A stretch of DNA of 64,000 nucleotides from Blastococcus sp. DSM 46786 (GCF_900109665.1 NZ_FOAO01000003.1:62001-126000); one strand, 5' to 3'. Counted from the stretch's first letter, positions 17,172 through 26,498 are shown. Notes: generated from the sequence alone by a model not told the origin. Translations and numbers: made by a program.

Positions 17172-19610
17172 TCACAGGCGGGACCGGTGCTCGAAGCGCG
17201 CCGTGAGGGCTGCGCCGGCCGCGGCCGGCAGCCAGAAGGTGAGCAGCCGGAAGAGCACCACACCGGCGCAGGCGCCGGCGAGCGGCGCACCGAGCGCGGT
17301 CAGCGCGAGCAGCAGCGCCACGTCGGCCGCGCCGGGAGCCGCCGTCACGGGGACGACCGACCACAGCAGGCGCAGCACGCCGTAGACGGTCGCGGTGGCC
17401 AGCAGCGCGACCCGCCCGCCGACGCTGTGCAGCGCCGCGGCCAGGACGGCGGCCTCGAGGAAGACCCCGGCGACCGTCCACGCCAGCTGGGTGCCGCGGC
17501 GCCGCGGCAGGCCGTCGGGGCCCGGCCGCCGGACGGTGAGCAGGTCGCGCAGCGCCTGCCCGACGTCCGCCCGGAGCTCGGTCCGGGCCGGAGCTGCCCC
17601 CGACCGGCGCAGGGCGAGCCACTGCCCGGTGAGCACGAGCACCCACGCCCCCAGCCCGACGACGACGGCGGGGACCAGCGCCTCGGGCGTCCGCCAGCCG
17701 GTCAGCCGGCCCTCCACCACGGCGAGGACGAAGGTGGCCGCCGCCACGACGACGGCGGCCACGACGGCGCCCGCGGTGAAGCGGGCCAGCGCCGCCGCCG
17801 CGGCGTCGGGCAGCACCCCGGCCCGCTCCAGGAAGCGGGCCGCGGCGCGCCGCCAGCCGTCGCGGCCGTGCAGCAGCCCTGCGCTGTCGGCCACCATGCC
17901 GGCGCCGTAGGTGTGGCCCAGGGCGATGCGCCGCTCCACGGTCACCAGCGCGCCGGCGGCCATGGCGATCCGGGCCAGGACGGCCAGCGCCACCGCGGCG
18001 CCGAGCCACCGCCAGCCGCCGCGCCCGACCACCTCGGCCATCGGGCCGGCCCCCGCCAGCAGCGGCACGCCCACCAGCGCGCCGATCGAGCCCAGGGCCA
18101 CGGCGCTCCGCGCCGGCCAACCGGCCGGCGCGAACTCCGGGCGGGCCGGGTCGGGCAGGCCCAGCCGCGCGCGCACCTCGGTGCGGAGCTGGTCGAGCCG
18201 GCCCGGCCGGGCCCGCAGCCGCGCGCGGGTCGCCGAGGAGAGGCCGAGCGGCGCGAGGGCCGGCAGCGCCGCCGCGACCGCTGCCGGGCCGAGCCGGTCC
18301 ACGGCCGAGCCGACGACGAGGGACGGCTCGACCAGGAGCACGAGCGAGGCCATGAGCTCGGCGACGTCGCCGGCGAGCGAGTCGTCGGAGGCGCCGGTGA
18401 GGGCGTTGCCGAAGTCCACGATCCAGGGCCGGCCGGCCTCGTCGACCACGATGCTGCCCGCCACGAGGTCGTGGTGGGCGACCCGTGCCTGGCGCAGCAG
18501 GCCGACCTGCGCCCAGACCTCGGCCAGGAGCTCCGCGGTGATCGCCTCGGGCAGCAGGTCGTCCAGCGGCCGGGCGGGGAGGAACTCCTGCACCACCACG
18601 GCGCCCCGGTCGTCCCCCCGGGCGAGCAGGATGCGCGGGGTCCGCACCCCGCGCTCCCGGGCGGTCATCGCGGCGACCGCCTCGTGCTCGGCCTGCTGCC
18701 CCAGCGGCGCGACGGCGTCGGCGTCCTTGACGTCCCGGACGGCGAGCAGCCGGTACAGGCGGTACAACCAGTCCCGCTCGGCGCGGTCGGGTTCGAGGTA
18801 CTTCACGTACAGCCGCTGCCCCGCGGGGGTGGTGGCGTCGAACGGGTGCGAGCTGCGGGCCTCGACCGCGGCCGGCCGGACGTCGGCCACGGGCAGGCCC
18901 AGCCGGGTCAGCAGCCCGCTGAGCCGGCGCGGGTCGACCTCGCGGCGGGGCACGCCGAAGACCCAGTGCACGAGCGAGCCGATGGCCCAGCCGACGGCCA
19001 CGCCGCCGACGACGTCGAGCGGCAGGTGGGCGCCGACGTAGATGCGGGCGAGGGCGACCGACCAGGCCAGCACCCAGGCGACGCGCCGAGCCCGCCGCGA
19101 GAGGTAGGGCACCGCCGCGGTCGCCAGCGCGGCGGCGACCGCGGAGTGCCCGGAGATGAAGCCCAGGCCACCGACCGGCCCCTCCGGGAAGTTGACCTCG
19201 ACGGCGAAGCCGCCCGGCCGCTCCCGCCGGACCACGCCCTTGACCAGGTCGGCCGCGACGTAGGCGAGCAGGCCGGAGAGCAACAGGTCCCGTGCCACGC
19301 GCACCTGCCACACGGCCAGCGCGCCGGTCGCCAGCACCGGGACGGCCACCGCGTTGCCGAGCTGCATGACCACCCAGACGAGCGGGAAGACCACCGCCGG
19401 CAGCCCGTTGACGAGCTGGAACAGGTCCCTCTCGAAGACGGGGAGCTGCCCCCGCTGCGCGACGAGGAAGCCGAGCCCGAGCACGGCGGCGCCCAGCACC
19501 ACCCGGACGAGGTCGACGGGGTGGCGCTGCACCGGCGGGCGGCCGGCGCGGGCACGGCCGGCACCGGGGCGACCGACGTCCCGGCTGCCCGCCTCCAGCC
19601 GCGTCGTCAC
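17172..19610 (-). CDS. PAP2 phosphatase - kinase-like - LPG-synthase-type transmembrane fusion
   Basis: An 812-residue membrane protein with three parts. Residues about 30-230 form a PAP2 lipid phosphatase with its three motifs: KGVVRRERP, ISGHS and RIYVGAHLPLD. Residues about 250-480 resemble an aminoglycoside/Rio-type kinase, with VVVQEFLPARPL, the catalytic loop VAHHDLVAGS (Ser where Asn is usual) and IVDFGNA. The last ~300 residues hold seven or so hydrophobic helices of the lysylphosphatidylglycerol synthase/UPF0104 flippase type. All three point to polyprenyl or phospholipid handling at the membrane. I chose the GTG at 19610. The gene is divergent from a patatin-acyltransferase pair. 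The substrate is unknown. Confidence 0.85.
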   Translation of the reverse strand: MTTRLEAGSRDVGRPGAGRARAGRPPVQRHPVDLVRVVLGAAVLGLGFLVAQRGQLPVFERDLFQLVNGLPAVVFPLVWVVMQLGNAVAVPVLATGALAVWQVRVARDLLLSGLLAYVAADLVKGVVRRERPGGFAVEVNFPEGPVGGLGFISGHSAVAAALATAAVPYLSRRARRVAWVLAWSVALARIYVGAHLPLDVVGGVAVGWAIGSLVHWVFGVPRREVDPRRLSGLLTRLGLPVADVRPAAVEARSSHPFDATTPAGQRLYVKYLEPDRAERDWLYRLYRLLAVRDVKDADAVAPLGQQAEHEAVAAMTARERGVRTPRILLARGDDRGAVVVQEFLPARPLDDLLPEAITAELLAEVWAQVGLLRQARVAHHDLVAGSIVVDEAGRPWIVDFGNALTGASDDSLAGDVAELMASLVLLVEPSLVVGSAVDRLGPAAVAAALPALAPLGLSSATRARLRARPGRLDQLRTEVRARLGLPDPARPEFAPAGWPARSAVALGSIGALVGVPLLAGAGPMAEVVGRGGWRWLGAAVALAVLARIAMAAGALVTVERRIALGHTYGAGMVADSAGLLHGRDGWRRAAARFLERAGVLPDAAAAALARFTAGAVVAAVVVAAATFVLAVVEGRLTGWRTPEALVPAVVVGLGAWVLVLTGQWLALRRSGAAPARTELRADVGQALRDLLTVRRPGPDGLPRRRGTQLAWTVAGVFLEAAVLAAALHSVGGRVALLATATVYGVLRLLWSVVPVTAAPGAADVALLLALTALGAPLAGACAGVVLFRLLTFWLPAAAGAALTARFEHRSRL

Positions 19611-19718
19611 CGCACGAGTGCACCTCCCGGGAAGCCCGGTCAGCAGGGTCTTCCGACCCTGGAGCGCGTGCGCCCGCCGAGGGGAGGGGGCCCGGCTCCG
19701 CCGGGTGGCCTGACGCCG

Positions 19719-19758
19719 CCCGGGCCCCGCCGCCGCCCCTGCCGCGGCGGGGCCCGGG
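19719..19758 (+). other. 15-bp perfect hairpin just before the patatin gene
   Basis: Perfect 15-bp inverted repeat (19719-19733 and 19744-19758) with a 10-nt loop, ending 15 nt before the patatin ATG. It precedes a -10-like CAGGAT (19762-19767). It could terminate transcription entering from the left, protect the gene from read-through, or act as an operator. Confidence 0.45.
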
Positions 19759-19773
19759 TGACAGGATGCGGGC

Positions 19774-20640
19774 ATGGCATCGGGGACCGCGGCCGGGCGG
19801 GGGATGACGGCGTTCGTCCTCGGCGGCGGCGGGGTCATGGGTGCGGCCGAGGTCGGCATGCTGCAGGCCCTGGTGGAGGCCGGGATCCGGCCCGACCTGG
19901 TCGTGGGGACGTCGGTCGGCGCGATCAACGGGGCGCTCGTCGCCACCGACCCGACCGCGGGCGCCGTGGGCCGGCTGCGCGCGGTGTGGGAGGACCTGGC
20001 CGAACGCGGCGTCTTCGCGGGGTCGGTGCTGGCCCGGCTCGGCACCCTCGTGCGCACCCGCACCCACCTGCACTCCCGGGAGCCGCTGCGCGAGCTGCTG
20101 GAGGAGCACCTGCCGGTGCGGACGTTCGGCGAGCTCGCCATCCCCTTCCAGTGCGTCGCCTCCAGCATCGAACGGGCCGCCGAGCACTGGTTCACCGACG
20201 GCCCGCTGGTCGACGCGGTGCTCGCCTCCTGCGCCGTCCCCGGTCTGCTGCCGGCGGTGGAGATCGACGGGGAGCACTACCTGGACGGCGGGCTGGTGCA
20301 CAGCATCCCGGTCGGCCGGGCGGTCGCCCTCGGCGCCGAGACGATCTACGTGCTGCACGTCGGCCGGATCGACCGGCCGCTGCGCCCGCCGGCCCGCCCG
20401 TGGGAGGTGGGGCTCGTGGCCTTCGAGATCGCCCGCCGGCACCGGTTCGCCGCCGACCTGGCCGCGCTGCCCCCGGGGGTGACGGCGCACGTGCTGCCCT
20501 CGGGCGGTGCTGCCACGCCCGGCGCGGGAGACCTGCGCTACCGCGACTTCTCCGGCGTCCCCGCGCGGATCGCCCGGGCGCACTCGGCGGCGCGGGACTA
20601 CCTGGGGCGCTCCGGGGCCGCCGGCGCCGGGACGACCTGA
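19774..20640 (+). CDS. Patatin-like phospholipase
   Basis: Patatin-fold serine lipase of 288 residues. The oxyanion loop GGGGVMGAAEVGML, the nucleophile elbow GTSVGAINGALV and the catalytic Asp in YLDGGLVHSIPVG are all present, so a Ser/Asp dyad is complete. It would release fatty acids from phospholipids or acylglycerols; bacterial members are cytosolic or membrane-associated. An ATG at 19774 or 19804 can start it. The next gene, an acyltransferase, begins one nt after its stop codon, suggesting a deacylation/reacylation pair in lipid remodelling. Confidence 0.92.
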   Translation: MASGTAAGRGMTAFVLGGGGVMGAAEVGMLQALVEAGIRPDLVVGTSVGAINGALVATDPTAGAVGRLRAVWEDLAERGVFAGSVLARLGTLVRTRTHLHSREPLRELLEEHLPVRTFGELAIPFQCVASSIERAAEHWFTDGPLVDAVLASCAVPGLLPAVEIDGEHYLDGGLVHSIPVGRAVALGAETIYVLHVGRIDRPLRPPARPWEVGLVAFEIARRHRFAADLAALPPGVTAHVLPSGGAATPGAGDLRYRDFSGVPARIARAHSAARDYLGRSGAAGAGTT

Positions 20641-20641
20641 G

Positions 20642-21715
20642 GTGCTGCCCCCGCGGCGCGTGCGCCGGTTCACCGGTCCGCTGCTGGTCGTGGCTCTCGT
20701 GGCCGCGGTGCTGCTGCTGCCGGTGCTCGTCCTGGTGGCCGCCGTCGCCTCGGTGTGGCTCCCCGGGCACTGGCGCGGCCTGCGGCTGCTCTGCTTCGCG
20801 CTGCTCTACCTCGCGCTGCAGGTCGCCGGGCTCGTCGCCGCGGGGGCGCTGTGGGTGCTCAGCGGGTTCGGCCGCCGGCTCACGGCGCCGCGGTCGCGCG
20901 CGGCCCACTACACCGTCCTGCGGCTGCTGCTGGACGCGCTGATGCGCGCCGCGCAGCGGCTGTTCGCGCTGCGGCTGGTCACCGACGGCGCCTCGTGGTC
21001 ACCGCTGGACGACGGTCTCCCCGGCTCGACCAACGCCATGGTGGTGCTGTCCCGGCACGCGGGCCCCGGCGACTCGTTCCTGCTGGTGCACACCCTGATG
21101 GACCGGGACCACCTGCGCCGGCCGCGGATCGTGCTCAAGGACGTGCTGCAGCTGGACCCGATGATCGACGTCTACCTCAACCGGCTGCCCAACCACTTCG
21201 TGCCGGCCGACCCGGCCGGCGGGTACAGCTCGGAGGAGGCGATCGCCGGCCTGGCCCGCGACCTGGGGGATGAGGACGCGCTGCTGATCTTCCCCGAGGG
21301 CGCGAACTTCACGGCCCGGCGGCGCACCCGCGCCATCCAGCGGCTCCGCGACCGGGGCCTGCTGGCGGCGGTGCGCCGGGCGGAGGAGATGCGGCACGTG
21401 CTGCCGCCCCGACCGGCCGGGGTGGCGGCGGCCCTGCGCGCCGCGCCGCACGCCGACGTCGTCTTCGTGGCGCACACCGGCCTCGAGCACCTGAACACGC
21501 CGCGCGACGTCTGGCGCGGTCTCCCGATGGACAAGGCCCTGCACCTGCGCTGGTGGTTCGTCCCCGCCGCCGACGTGCCGCGCGACCCGGGCGAGCAGGT
21601 CGACTGGCTCTACCGGTGGTGGGAGACGATCGACGCCTGGGTGGACGCGACGCCGGCGGCCGAGGGCGACGGCGCCCGGGTGCAGCCGGAAGCCGATCGG
21701 GCGCTCCCCGGTTGA
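20642..21715 (+). CDS. 1-acyl-sn-glycerol-3-phosphate acyltransferase-like (PlsC family)
   Basis: A 357-residue membrane acyltransferase. Two N-terminal hydrophobic helices (residues 10-75) anchor it. The catalytic motif is SRHAGPGDSFLL (H-x4-D), followed by IVLKDVLQLDPMIDVYLNRLP and the acceptor-binding LIFPEGANFT. The family adds an acyl chain to lysophosphatidate or a related lysophospholipid. The GTG at 20642 lies one nt after the patatin stop codon, so the two are almost certainly co-translated. Confidence 0.88.
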   Translation: MLPPRRVRRFTGPLLVVALVAAVLLLPVLVLVAAVASVWLPGHWRGLRLLCFALLYLALQVAGLVAAGALWVLSGFGRRLTAPRSRAAHYTVLRLLLDALMRAAQRLFALRLVTDGASWSPLDDGLPGSTNAMVVLSRHAGPGDSFLLVHTLMDRDHLRRPRIVLKDVLQLDPMIDVYLNRLPNHFVPADPAGGYSSEEAIAGLARDLGDEDALLIFPEGANFTARRRTRAIQRLRDRGLLAAVRRAEEMRHVLPPRPAGVAAALRAAPHADVVFVAHTGLEHLNTPRDVWRGLPMDKALHLRWWFVPAADVPRDPGEQVDWLYRWWETIDAWVDATPAAEGDGARVQPEADRALPG

Positions 21716-21722
21716 CCCCGGC

Positions 21723-22691
21723 GTGAGGTTCTCGCTGCTCGACCGCTCCCGCACCCGCACCGGCCACCCGGAGGCGGCGGCGCTGCAGCACACGGTGGAG
21801 CGGGCGGTCGCGGCCGATCGGCTGGGCTACCACCGGTTCTGGGTCGCCGAGCACCACGGCGTGCCGGGCATCGCCTCGGGCGCGCCCGCGGTGCTGCTGG
21901 CGGCCGTCGGCGCTCGCACGGCGACCATCCGGCTCGGGTCGGGCGGGGTGATGCTGCCCAACCACCAGCCCCTCGTGGTGGCCGAGCAGTTCCTGGTCCT
22001 GGCCGGGCTGCACCCCGGCCGGGTCGACCTCGGTGTGGGCCGCTCGCTCGGCTTCACCCCGCCCGTGCGGCGGGCGCTGCGCCGCACCGACGGGGAGCCC
22101 GACGCGTTCGCCCACGACGTCGCCGAGCTGCGGGCGTACCTGGAACGGGAGGCCGAGGTGACGGCCCGCCCCGTCGCCGAGGGGCCGGTCCCGCTGTTCG
22201 TGCTCGCCACCGGCCGCGGAGCCGACGTCGCCGCCGGCCTCGGGCTCCCGCTGGTGCTCGGCGGCCCGGTGCTGGACCGGCCCGAGCTCGGCGACGTGCT
22301 GGCGGGCTACCGGCGCGGCTTCCGCCCGCACCGGGGCAGCCGCCCGCACGTCACCGTCTCCCTGGACGTCCTGGTCGCCGACACCGATGACGAGGCTCGT
22401 GAGCGGGCGCTGCCCGAGGTGTGGGCGATGGTCCGCTCGCGGCGCACGGGCGTGTTCGGCGCGCTGGAGCCGGTGGCGGAGATCCGGGGCGGGGGCTGGG
22501 ACGACCTGGACGCCCGCCGGGTCGAGCAGGGCCTCGCAGCCGTGACCGCCGGCCGCCCGGCGACGGTGCGCCGCCGGCTCGAGCAGCTCGCCGAGCGCAC
22601 CGGCGCCGACGAGCTGCTCGCCAGCGGCGCGACCTACGACCGGGCGGCGCTCGCCTCCTCCGACGCCGCCCTGGCGGCCCTGCTGGCCTGA
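21723..22691 (+). CDS. LLM-class flavin-dependent oxidoreductase
   Basis: Luciferase-like monooxygenase of 322 residues, of the MsnO8-type branch. The signature N-terminal pattern FSLLDRS, then DRLGYHRFWVAEHHGVPG and IRLGSGGVMLPNHQPLVVAEQF, is intact. These enzymes use reduced flavin from a partner reductase. The start is a GTG 7 nt after the acyltransferase stop codon; it may be part of the same transcript. The substrate is unknown. Confidence 0.88.
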   Translation: MRFSLLDRSRTRTGHPEAAALQHTVERAVAADRLGYHRFWVAEHHGVPGIASGAPAVLLAAVGARTATIRLGSGGVMLPNHQPLVVAEQFLVLAGLHPGRVDLGVGRSLGFTPPVRRALRRTDGEPDAFAHDVAELRAYLEREAEVTARPVAEGPVPLFVLATGRGADVAAGLGLPLVLGGPVLDRPELGDVLAGYRRGFRPHRGSRPHVTVSLDVLVADTDDEARERALPEVWAMVRSRRTGVFGALEPVAEIRGGGWDDLDARRVEQGLAAVTAGRPATVRRRLEQLAERTGADELLASGATYDRAALASSDAALAALLA

Positions 22692-22845
22692 ACCCGCACC
22701 GCGGCACGGCGCCCGAGCGCACCGGTGCTCCCGGCGCGCACATCGCCGCCGACCGGCCGTCGGCCGTCCGCCTGGCTACGTCGGGGCGTCGCGCGTCCTC
22801 GCCGACCGCTCGCTGCGGGGTCGGCCCGGGGTACGGAGGTGTGCG

Positions 22846-23595
22846 GTGCGGCGGATCTTCGTGGTGGGCTGCCCGCGGTCGGGCACCACGCTGCTGCAGT
22901 CGTTCCTGGCTGCGCACCCGCAGGTGCACTCGTTCCCGGAGACCCACTTCTTCCACCGGCTCCAGGCGCCGCGCAGGGGCCGGCGGGCGACCGGGCTGGC
23001 CGCGACCGGCACGGCCGGGCGGCTCGACGAGGTCGCCGGCCGGCTGGGCGCCCCCCGCCGTCCCGTGCTGCCGACGGTGCGCCGCTCCGGCGCAGCGTTC
23101 GTCGCGATGGCCGACGCCGCCGCGCGCCGGAACGGTGCGGACACCTGGGTCGAGAAGACCCCGGCGAACCTGTACGTCCTGGACCTGATCGAGCGGGTCG
23201 TGCCCGGCGCGCAGGTGGTGCACATCGTGCGCGACGGCGTCGACGTCGTCGCGAGCCTGTGCGCCGTCGCCGGAGGCTGGGGGACCACCTACACCGTCGA
23301 CACCGCCATCGACCAGTGGGCGGAGTGCATCGCCCTCACCGACCGGTACCGGGACCGGTCGCGGCACTCCGTCGTCGGCTACGACTCGCTGGTGCGCGAC
23401 CCCGAGGCGGCCCTGGCCGCGCTCTGCGTCGAGCTGGGCCTCCCGTACACCGGCGAGATGGTCACCGGGCGCGCCGCCGCGGCCGGCGGGCTGGTCGAGG
23501 ACTTCGAGCACTGGAAGGCCGAGAACACCGGGCCGCTGCGGGACGGCGCGGGCCGGCGGGCCCGCGAGGTCTTCGACGCCGCGACGCTGCGGTAG
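22846..23595 (+). CDS. Sulfotransferase-family protein
   Basis: PAPS-dependent sulfotransferase fold, 249 residues. The 5'-phosphosulfate loop CPRSGTTLLQSFLAAHP is at the N-terminus, and the 3'-phosphate-binding region VVHIVRDGVDVVASL follows at about residue 125. The GTG at 22846 follows GGAGG by 6 nt. It ends in TAG. Such proteins sulfate glycolipids, glycans or small molecules; the acceptor here is unknown. A strong inverted repeat downstream isolates it from the next gene. Confidence 0.85.
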   Translation: MRRIFVVGCPRSGTTLLQSFLAAHPQVHSFPETHFFHRLQAPRRGRRATGLAATGTAGRLDEVAGRLGAPRRPVLPTVRRSGAAFVAMADAAARRNGADTWVEKTPANLYVLDLIERVVPGAQVVHIVRDGVDVVASLCAVAGGWGTTYTVDTAIDQWAECIALTDRYRDRSRHSVVGYDSLVRDPEAALAALCVELGLPYTGEMVTGRAAAAGGLVEDFEHWKAENTGPLRDGAGRRAREVFDAATLR

Positions 23596-23756
23596 GTCCG
23601 GGATCGGGTCGCGGCGGTACCGGTCCGGGAGCTCGCGCAGCGCACGTGACCCGACCGGCCGCGCGGGCGGGCCGCCCGCAGTCGCGGCCGGTGCCCCTGG
23701 ACGGCGACCGCACCGGCGAGGAGGGGAACCGGCCCCGGACCGCAGCACGTACCTGC

Positions 23757-23803
23757 GGGCAGTCGCTCTCTGCCCACTCCGGCGGGGCAGAGAGCGACTG
23801 CCC
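23757..23803. terminator. Perfect 19-bp inverted repeat
   Basis: GGGCAGTCGCTCTCTGCCC (23757-23775) and its exact complement (23785-23803) flank a 9-nt loop. It lies 160 nt after the sulfotransferase stop. It is the longest uninterrupted stem in the window. It has no T-run. A terminator is the simplest reading; a regulator or recombinase site is possible. Confidence 0.6.
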
Positions 23804-23862
23804 CGAGGTGAACGCTGCCGATCCCCGTCAGGGGACCGGTGCCACGACGCGGGGAGTGGCCC

Positions 23863-23868
23863 TACAGT
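23863..23868 (+). promoter_or_regulatory. -10 box TACAGT (leaderless gene)
   Basis: TACAGT lies 8 nt before the ATG at 23877, which would give a leaderless transcript. There is no ribosome site, which agrees. Confidence 0.5.
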
Positions 23869-23876
23869 GCGGCGGC

Positions 23877-24275
23877 ATGGCGCGCCGGTCGACGCTCGTC
23901 GCGGTCTCCTCCCTCCAGCTCGCGGCGCAGCTGGCCGGGCACGTGCTGGCCGTGCGGCGGCGCCGGCACTTCGACGTCCCGCTGCTGACCGGCAGCCCCG
24001 ACCACATCGGACGGGACTGGCTGTGGTTCGGCACCGCGTTCAGCGCGCCCTCCTACCTGGTGGCGCTGCAGACCTGGGCGGTGGCCCGGCTGCTCCGCGG
24101 ATGGGACGACCGGGCACGGTGGGTGCTCCGGTGGGTCGGCACGGGGATGACCGTGGGCTACGCGAGCGAGCGGGCGGTGCGGCTGCGGGTGCGCGACCCC
24201 GACCTCCTCGAGACGCCGGTGGTCGTGACGGGGTGGGGGTGCGCGGCCGCGATGGCCGTCCTGTCCCGCCGCTGA
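23877..24275 (+). CDS. Small membrane protein
   Basis: A 132-residue protein with about three hydrophobic segments: STLVAVSSLQLAAQLAGHVLA at the N-terminus, the AFSAPSYLVALQTWAVA region, and VVTGWGCAAAMAVL at the C-terminus. Basic residues lie between them. I do not recognise a family. It probably has its own leaderless promoter and stands between two strong regulatory gaps. Confidence 0.6.
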   Translation: MARRSTLVAVSSLQLAAQLAGHVLAVRRRRHFDVPLLTGSPDHIGRDWLWFGTAFSAPSYLVALQTWAVARLLRGWDDRARWVLRWVGTGMTVGYASERAVRLRVRDPDLLETPVVVTGWGCAAAMAVLSRR

Positions 24276-24349
24276 CCCGAGGCCCGTCGGTGCATACGGG
24301 AGGAGGCGGGGCGTTGGTGCCTGTGCGGCGGGACGGGCACACTGCCGGT

Positions 24350-25912
24350 GTGACGGGTGGCGGCGAGACGAGCACCGATCCCGGGATCAGGCTGCCCGAG
24401 CCGGACGGGGGCGACGGACGGTCCGAGGCGGGGGCACGGCTGCTGATCCCGGGCGAGACCTGCTGGCGGATCGAGCGGGCCGCCAGGTTCGCGATCTTCG
24501 TCGACGCGGCCGGCTACTTCGCCACCCTGAAGCGCGCGGTGCTCTGCGCCGAGCGCCGGGTGCTGTTCATCGGCTGGGACTTCGACCCGCGCATCCGGCT
24601 CGACCCGCTCGGCGGCGGGCGGCCCGAGGACGATCGCCTGGGCGCCGTCCTCGAGCAGGCGGTGGGGCGCCGCCCCGGGCTGGAGATCGGGGTGCTGCAG
24701 TGGGATCTCGGCATGCTGCGGGCCCTCGGCCGGGGGCTGAAGCCGATCGTGCTGCTCGACCGGCGCGCTCCCGACCGGCTCACCTTCGCCGTCGACACCC
24801 ACCACCCCGTGGGCGGGGCGCACCACCAGAAGATCGTGGTGATCGACGATTCGCTCGCCTTCGCCGGCGGCATCGACGTGACGGCCGACCGCTGGGACAC
24901 CTCCGACCACGCCGACGACAACCCGGACCGGTGCCGGCCCGTCAACGGCCGGGGTCCGGGGCGGCCCACCGGGCCGTGGCACGATGCGACCAGCATCATG
25001 ACCGGCCCGGCCGCCCGGGCCCTGGCCGAGCTCGCCCGCGAGCGGTGGGAGAGCGGGACGGGGGAGCGGCTCGAACCGATCGAGGAGGAGCGGGACTGCT
25101 GGCCCGAGGCGGTCGAACCGCTGCTCACCGACGTGGACGTGGCGATCTCCCGCACCCGGCCCGAGCACGGTGGTGCGCCCCTGGTGCACGAGGTCGAGCT
25201 GCTGTGGCTGGCCGTCATCGCCGCCGCCCGGCGATCGCTCTACGTGGAGAGCCAGTACTTCGCCAGCCGGCGGATCGCCGAGGCGGTCGCCGAGCGGCTG
25301 CGCGAGCCCCACGGCCCCGACGTGGTCGTCGTGAACCCCTGGACCGCCGACGGCTGGCTCTCGGAGAAGGCGATGGGCACGGCGCGCGCCTGCGTGCTGG
25401 AGACCCTGCGCGAGGCCGACGTCCACGACCGGTTCCGGCTGTACACACCGGTGACCGAGCAGCGGGCGCACATCTACGTGCACGCCAAGGTGACCGTGGT
25501 CGACGACCGCCTGCTGCGCATCGGCTCCAGCAACGTCAACAACCGCTCGATGGGGCTGGACACCGAGTGCGACCTGGCGATCGAGGCGGTGGAGGGGGAG
25601 CCGGGCGCCGAGCAGCTCGCCGCCACCATCGGCGGCTTCCGGGACCGGCTGCTCGCCGAGCACCTCGGCTGCACGCCCGAGCAGGTCGCCGCCGCGGTCG
25701 AGGCGACGGGCTCCCTGGTGCGGGGGATCGAGCAGCTGCGCCGCCCGGCCGGGCGGTCGCTGATCCCCTTCGAGCCGCCCGAGCTGGGCCCGGCCGACCG
25801 GGCGCTCGGGGAGTCGGAGGTCATGGACCCGGAGAAGACGCCGAACCGCTGGCGCCGGGTCGAGCGGTTCTTCGCCCGCCGTCGGCGGCCGCGGAGCCGG
25901 GCCCGCGCCTGA
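24350..25912 (+). CDS. Phospholipase D-family protein
   Basis: A 520-residue PLD-superfamily enzyme with two HKD motifs: HHQKIVVIDDSLAFAGG near residue 160 and HAKVTVVDDRLLRIGSSN near residue 375. Together they build one active site. It hydrolyses or transfers phosphodiesters, most likely phospholipid headgroups or cardiolipin-type lipids. No signal peptide or membrane helix is seen, so it should act in the cytosol or at the inner membrane face. The C-terminus is Arg-rich. The GTG at 24350 is preferred over upstream codons that would add low-complexity residues. Confidence 0.9.
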   Translation: MTGGGETSTDPGIRLPEPDGGDGRSEAGARLLIPGETCWRIERAARFAIFVDAAGYFATLKRAVLCAERRVLFIGWDFDPRIRLDPLGGGRPEDDRLGAVLEQAVGRRPGLEIGVLQWDLGMLRALGRGLKPIVLLDRRAPDRLTFAVDTHHPVGGAHHQKIVVIDDSLAFAGGIDVTADRWDTSDHADDNPDRCRPVNGRGPGRPTGPWHDATSIMTGPAARALAELARERWESGTGERLEPIEEERDCWPEAVEPLLTDVDVAISRTRPEHGGAPLVHEVELLWLAVIAAARRSLYVESQYFASRRIAEAVAERLREPHGPDVVVVNPWTADGWLSEKAMGTARACVLETLREADVHDRFRLYTPVTEQRAHIYVHAKVTVVDDRLLRIGSSNVNNRSMGLDTECDLAIEAVEGEPGAEQLAATIGGFRDRLLAEHLGCTPEQVAAAVEATGSLVRGIEQLRRPAGRSLIPFEPPELGPADRALGESEVMDPEKTPNRWRRVERFFARRRRPRSRARA

Positions 25913-25968
25913 GCCGTGCTCGCCGTGGGCGGCGACCACGGGCCCCGCACCGAGAGACAGGAGCGACC

Positions 25969-26454
25969 GTGTCCTTGCACCGGCACTACCCACCGGACCT
26001 CTACCGCGGCACGACGGGGGAGGTGAGCGCGTGGCTGCGTCCTGCGGGCGGCGACCCCGACACCACCTCGGCCAACGGGGTGACCTGCGAGTTCCTGGCC
26101 ACGGGAGCGGAGACCGGCGGGCGGTTCGGGCTGTACCGGTACAGCTTCGGGGCGGAGGAGGCCGGGCCGGCACCGCACTTCCACCGTTCGATCTCCGAGC
26201 AGTTCTACGTGCTGTCGGGGCAGGTGAGCGTCTACGACGGGCGTTCCTGGCAGGACGCCGGAGCCGGTGACTTCCTCTACGTGCCGGAGGGCGGCATCCA
26301 CGCCTTCCGCGGCGGTGCGCACTCCTCGATGCTGCTCATGTTCGCGCCGGGTGGCCCGCGTGAGGAGTACTTCGAGACCCTCGCCCGGGGCGAGCGGATG
26401 ACGCCCGAGGAGCGCACGGAGTTCATGCTCCGCCACGACACCTACTGGCTCTGA
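25969..26454 (+). CDS. Cupin-domain protein
   Basis: Single-domain cupin of 161 residues. The two cupin motifs are visible: HFHRSISEQFYVLSGQVSVY, with the His and Glu metal ligands, and GDFLYVPEGGIHAFRG with the final His. Such proteins can be isomerases, dioxygenases or small-molecule binders, and the function cannot be told from sequence. The GTG at 25969 follows ACAGGAG by 6 nt. It is 56 nt after the phospholipase D gene. Confidence 0.85.
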   Translation: MSLHRHYPPDLYRGTTGEVSAWLRPAGGDPDTTSANGVTCEFLATGAETGGRFGLYRYSFGAEEAGPAPHFHRSISEQFYVLSGQVSVYDGRSWQDAGAGDFLYVPEGGIHAFRGGAHSSMLLMFAPGGPREEYFETLARGERMTPEERTEFMLRHDTYWL

Positions 26455-26498
26455 GCCGTCGGCACGGAGCGGGGCCCGCCTCCTCCTGGGGTGTGCGG

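Noticed and set aside
17187-20942. Plus-strand open frame of more than 1200 codons opposite the three-domain membrane gene
   Set aside because: Its composition is His/Arg/Gln-rich and it is antisense to a well-supported gene and, further on, out of frame with the patatin gene.
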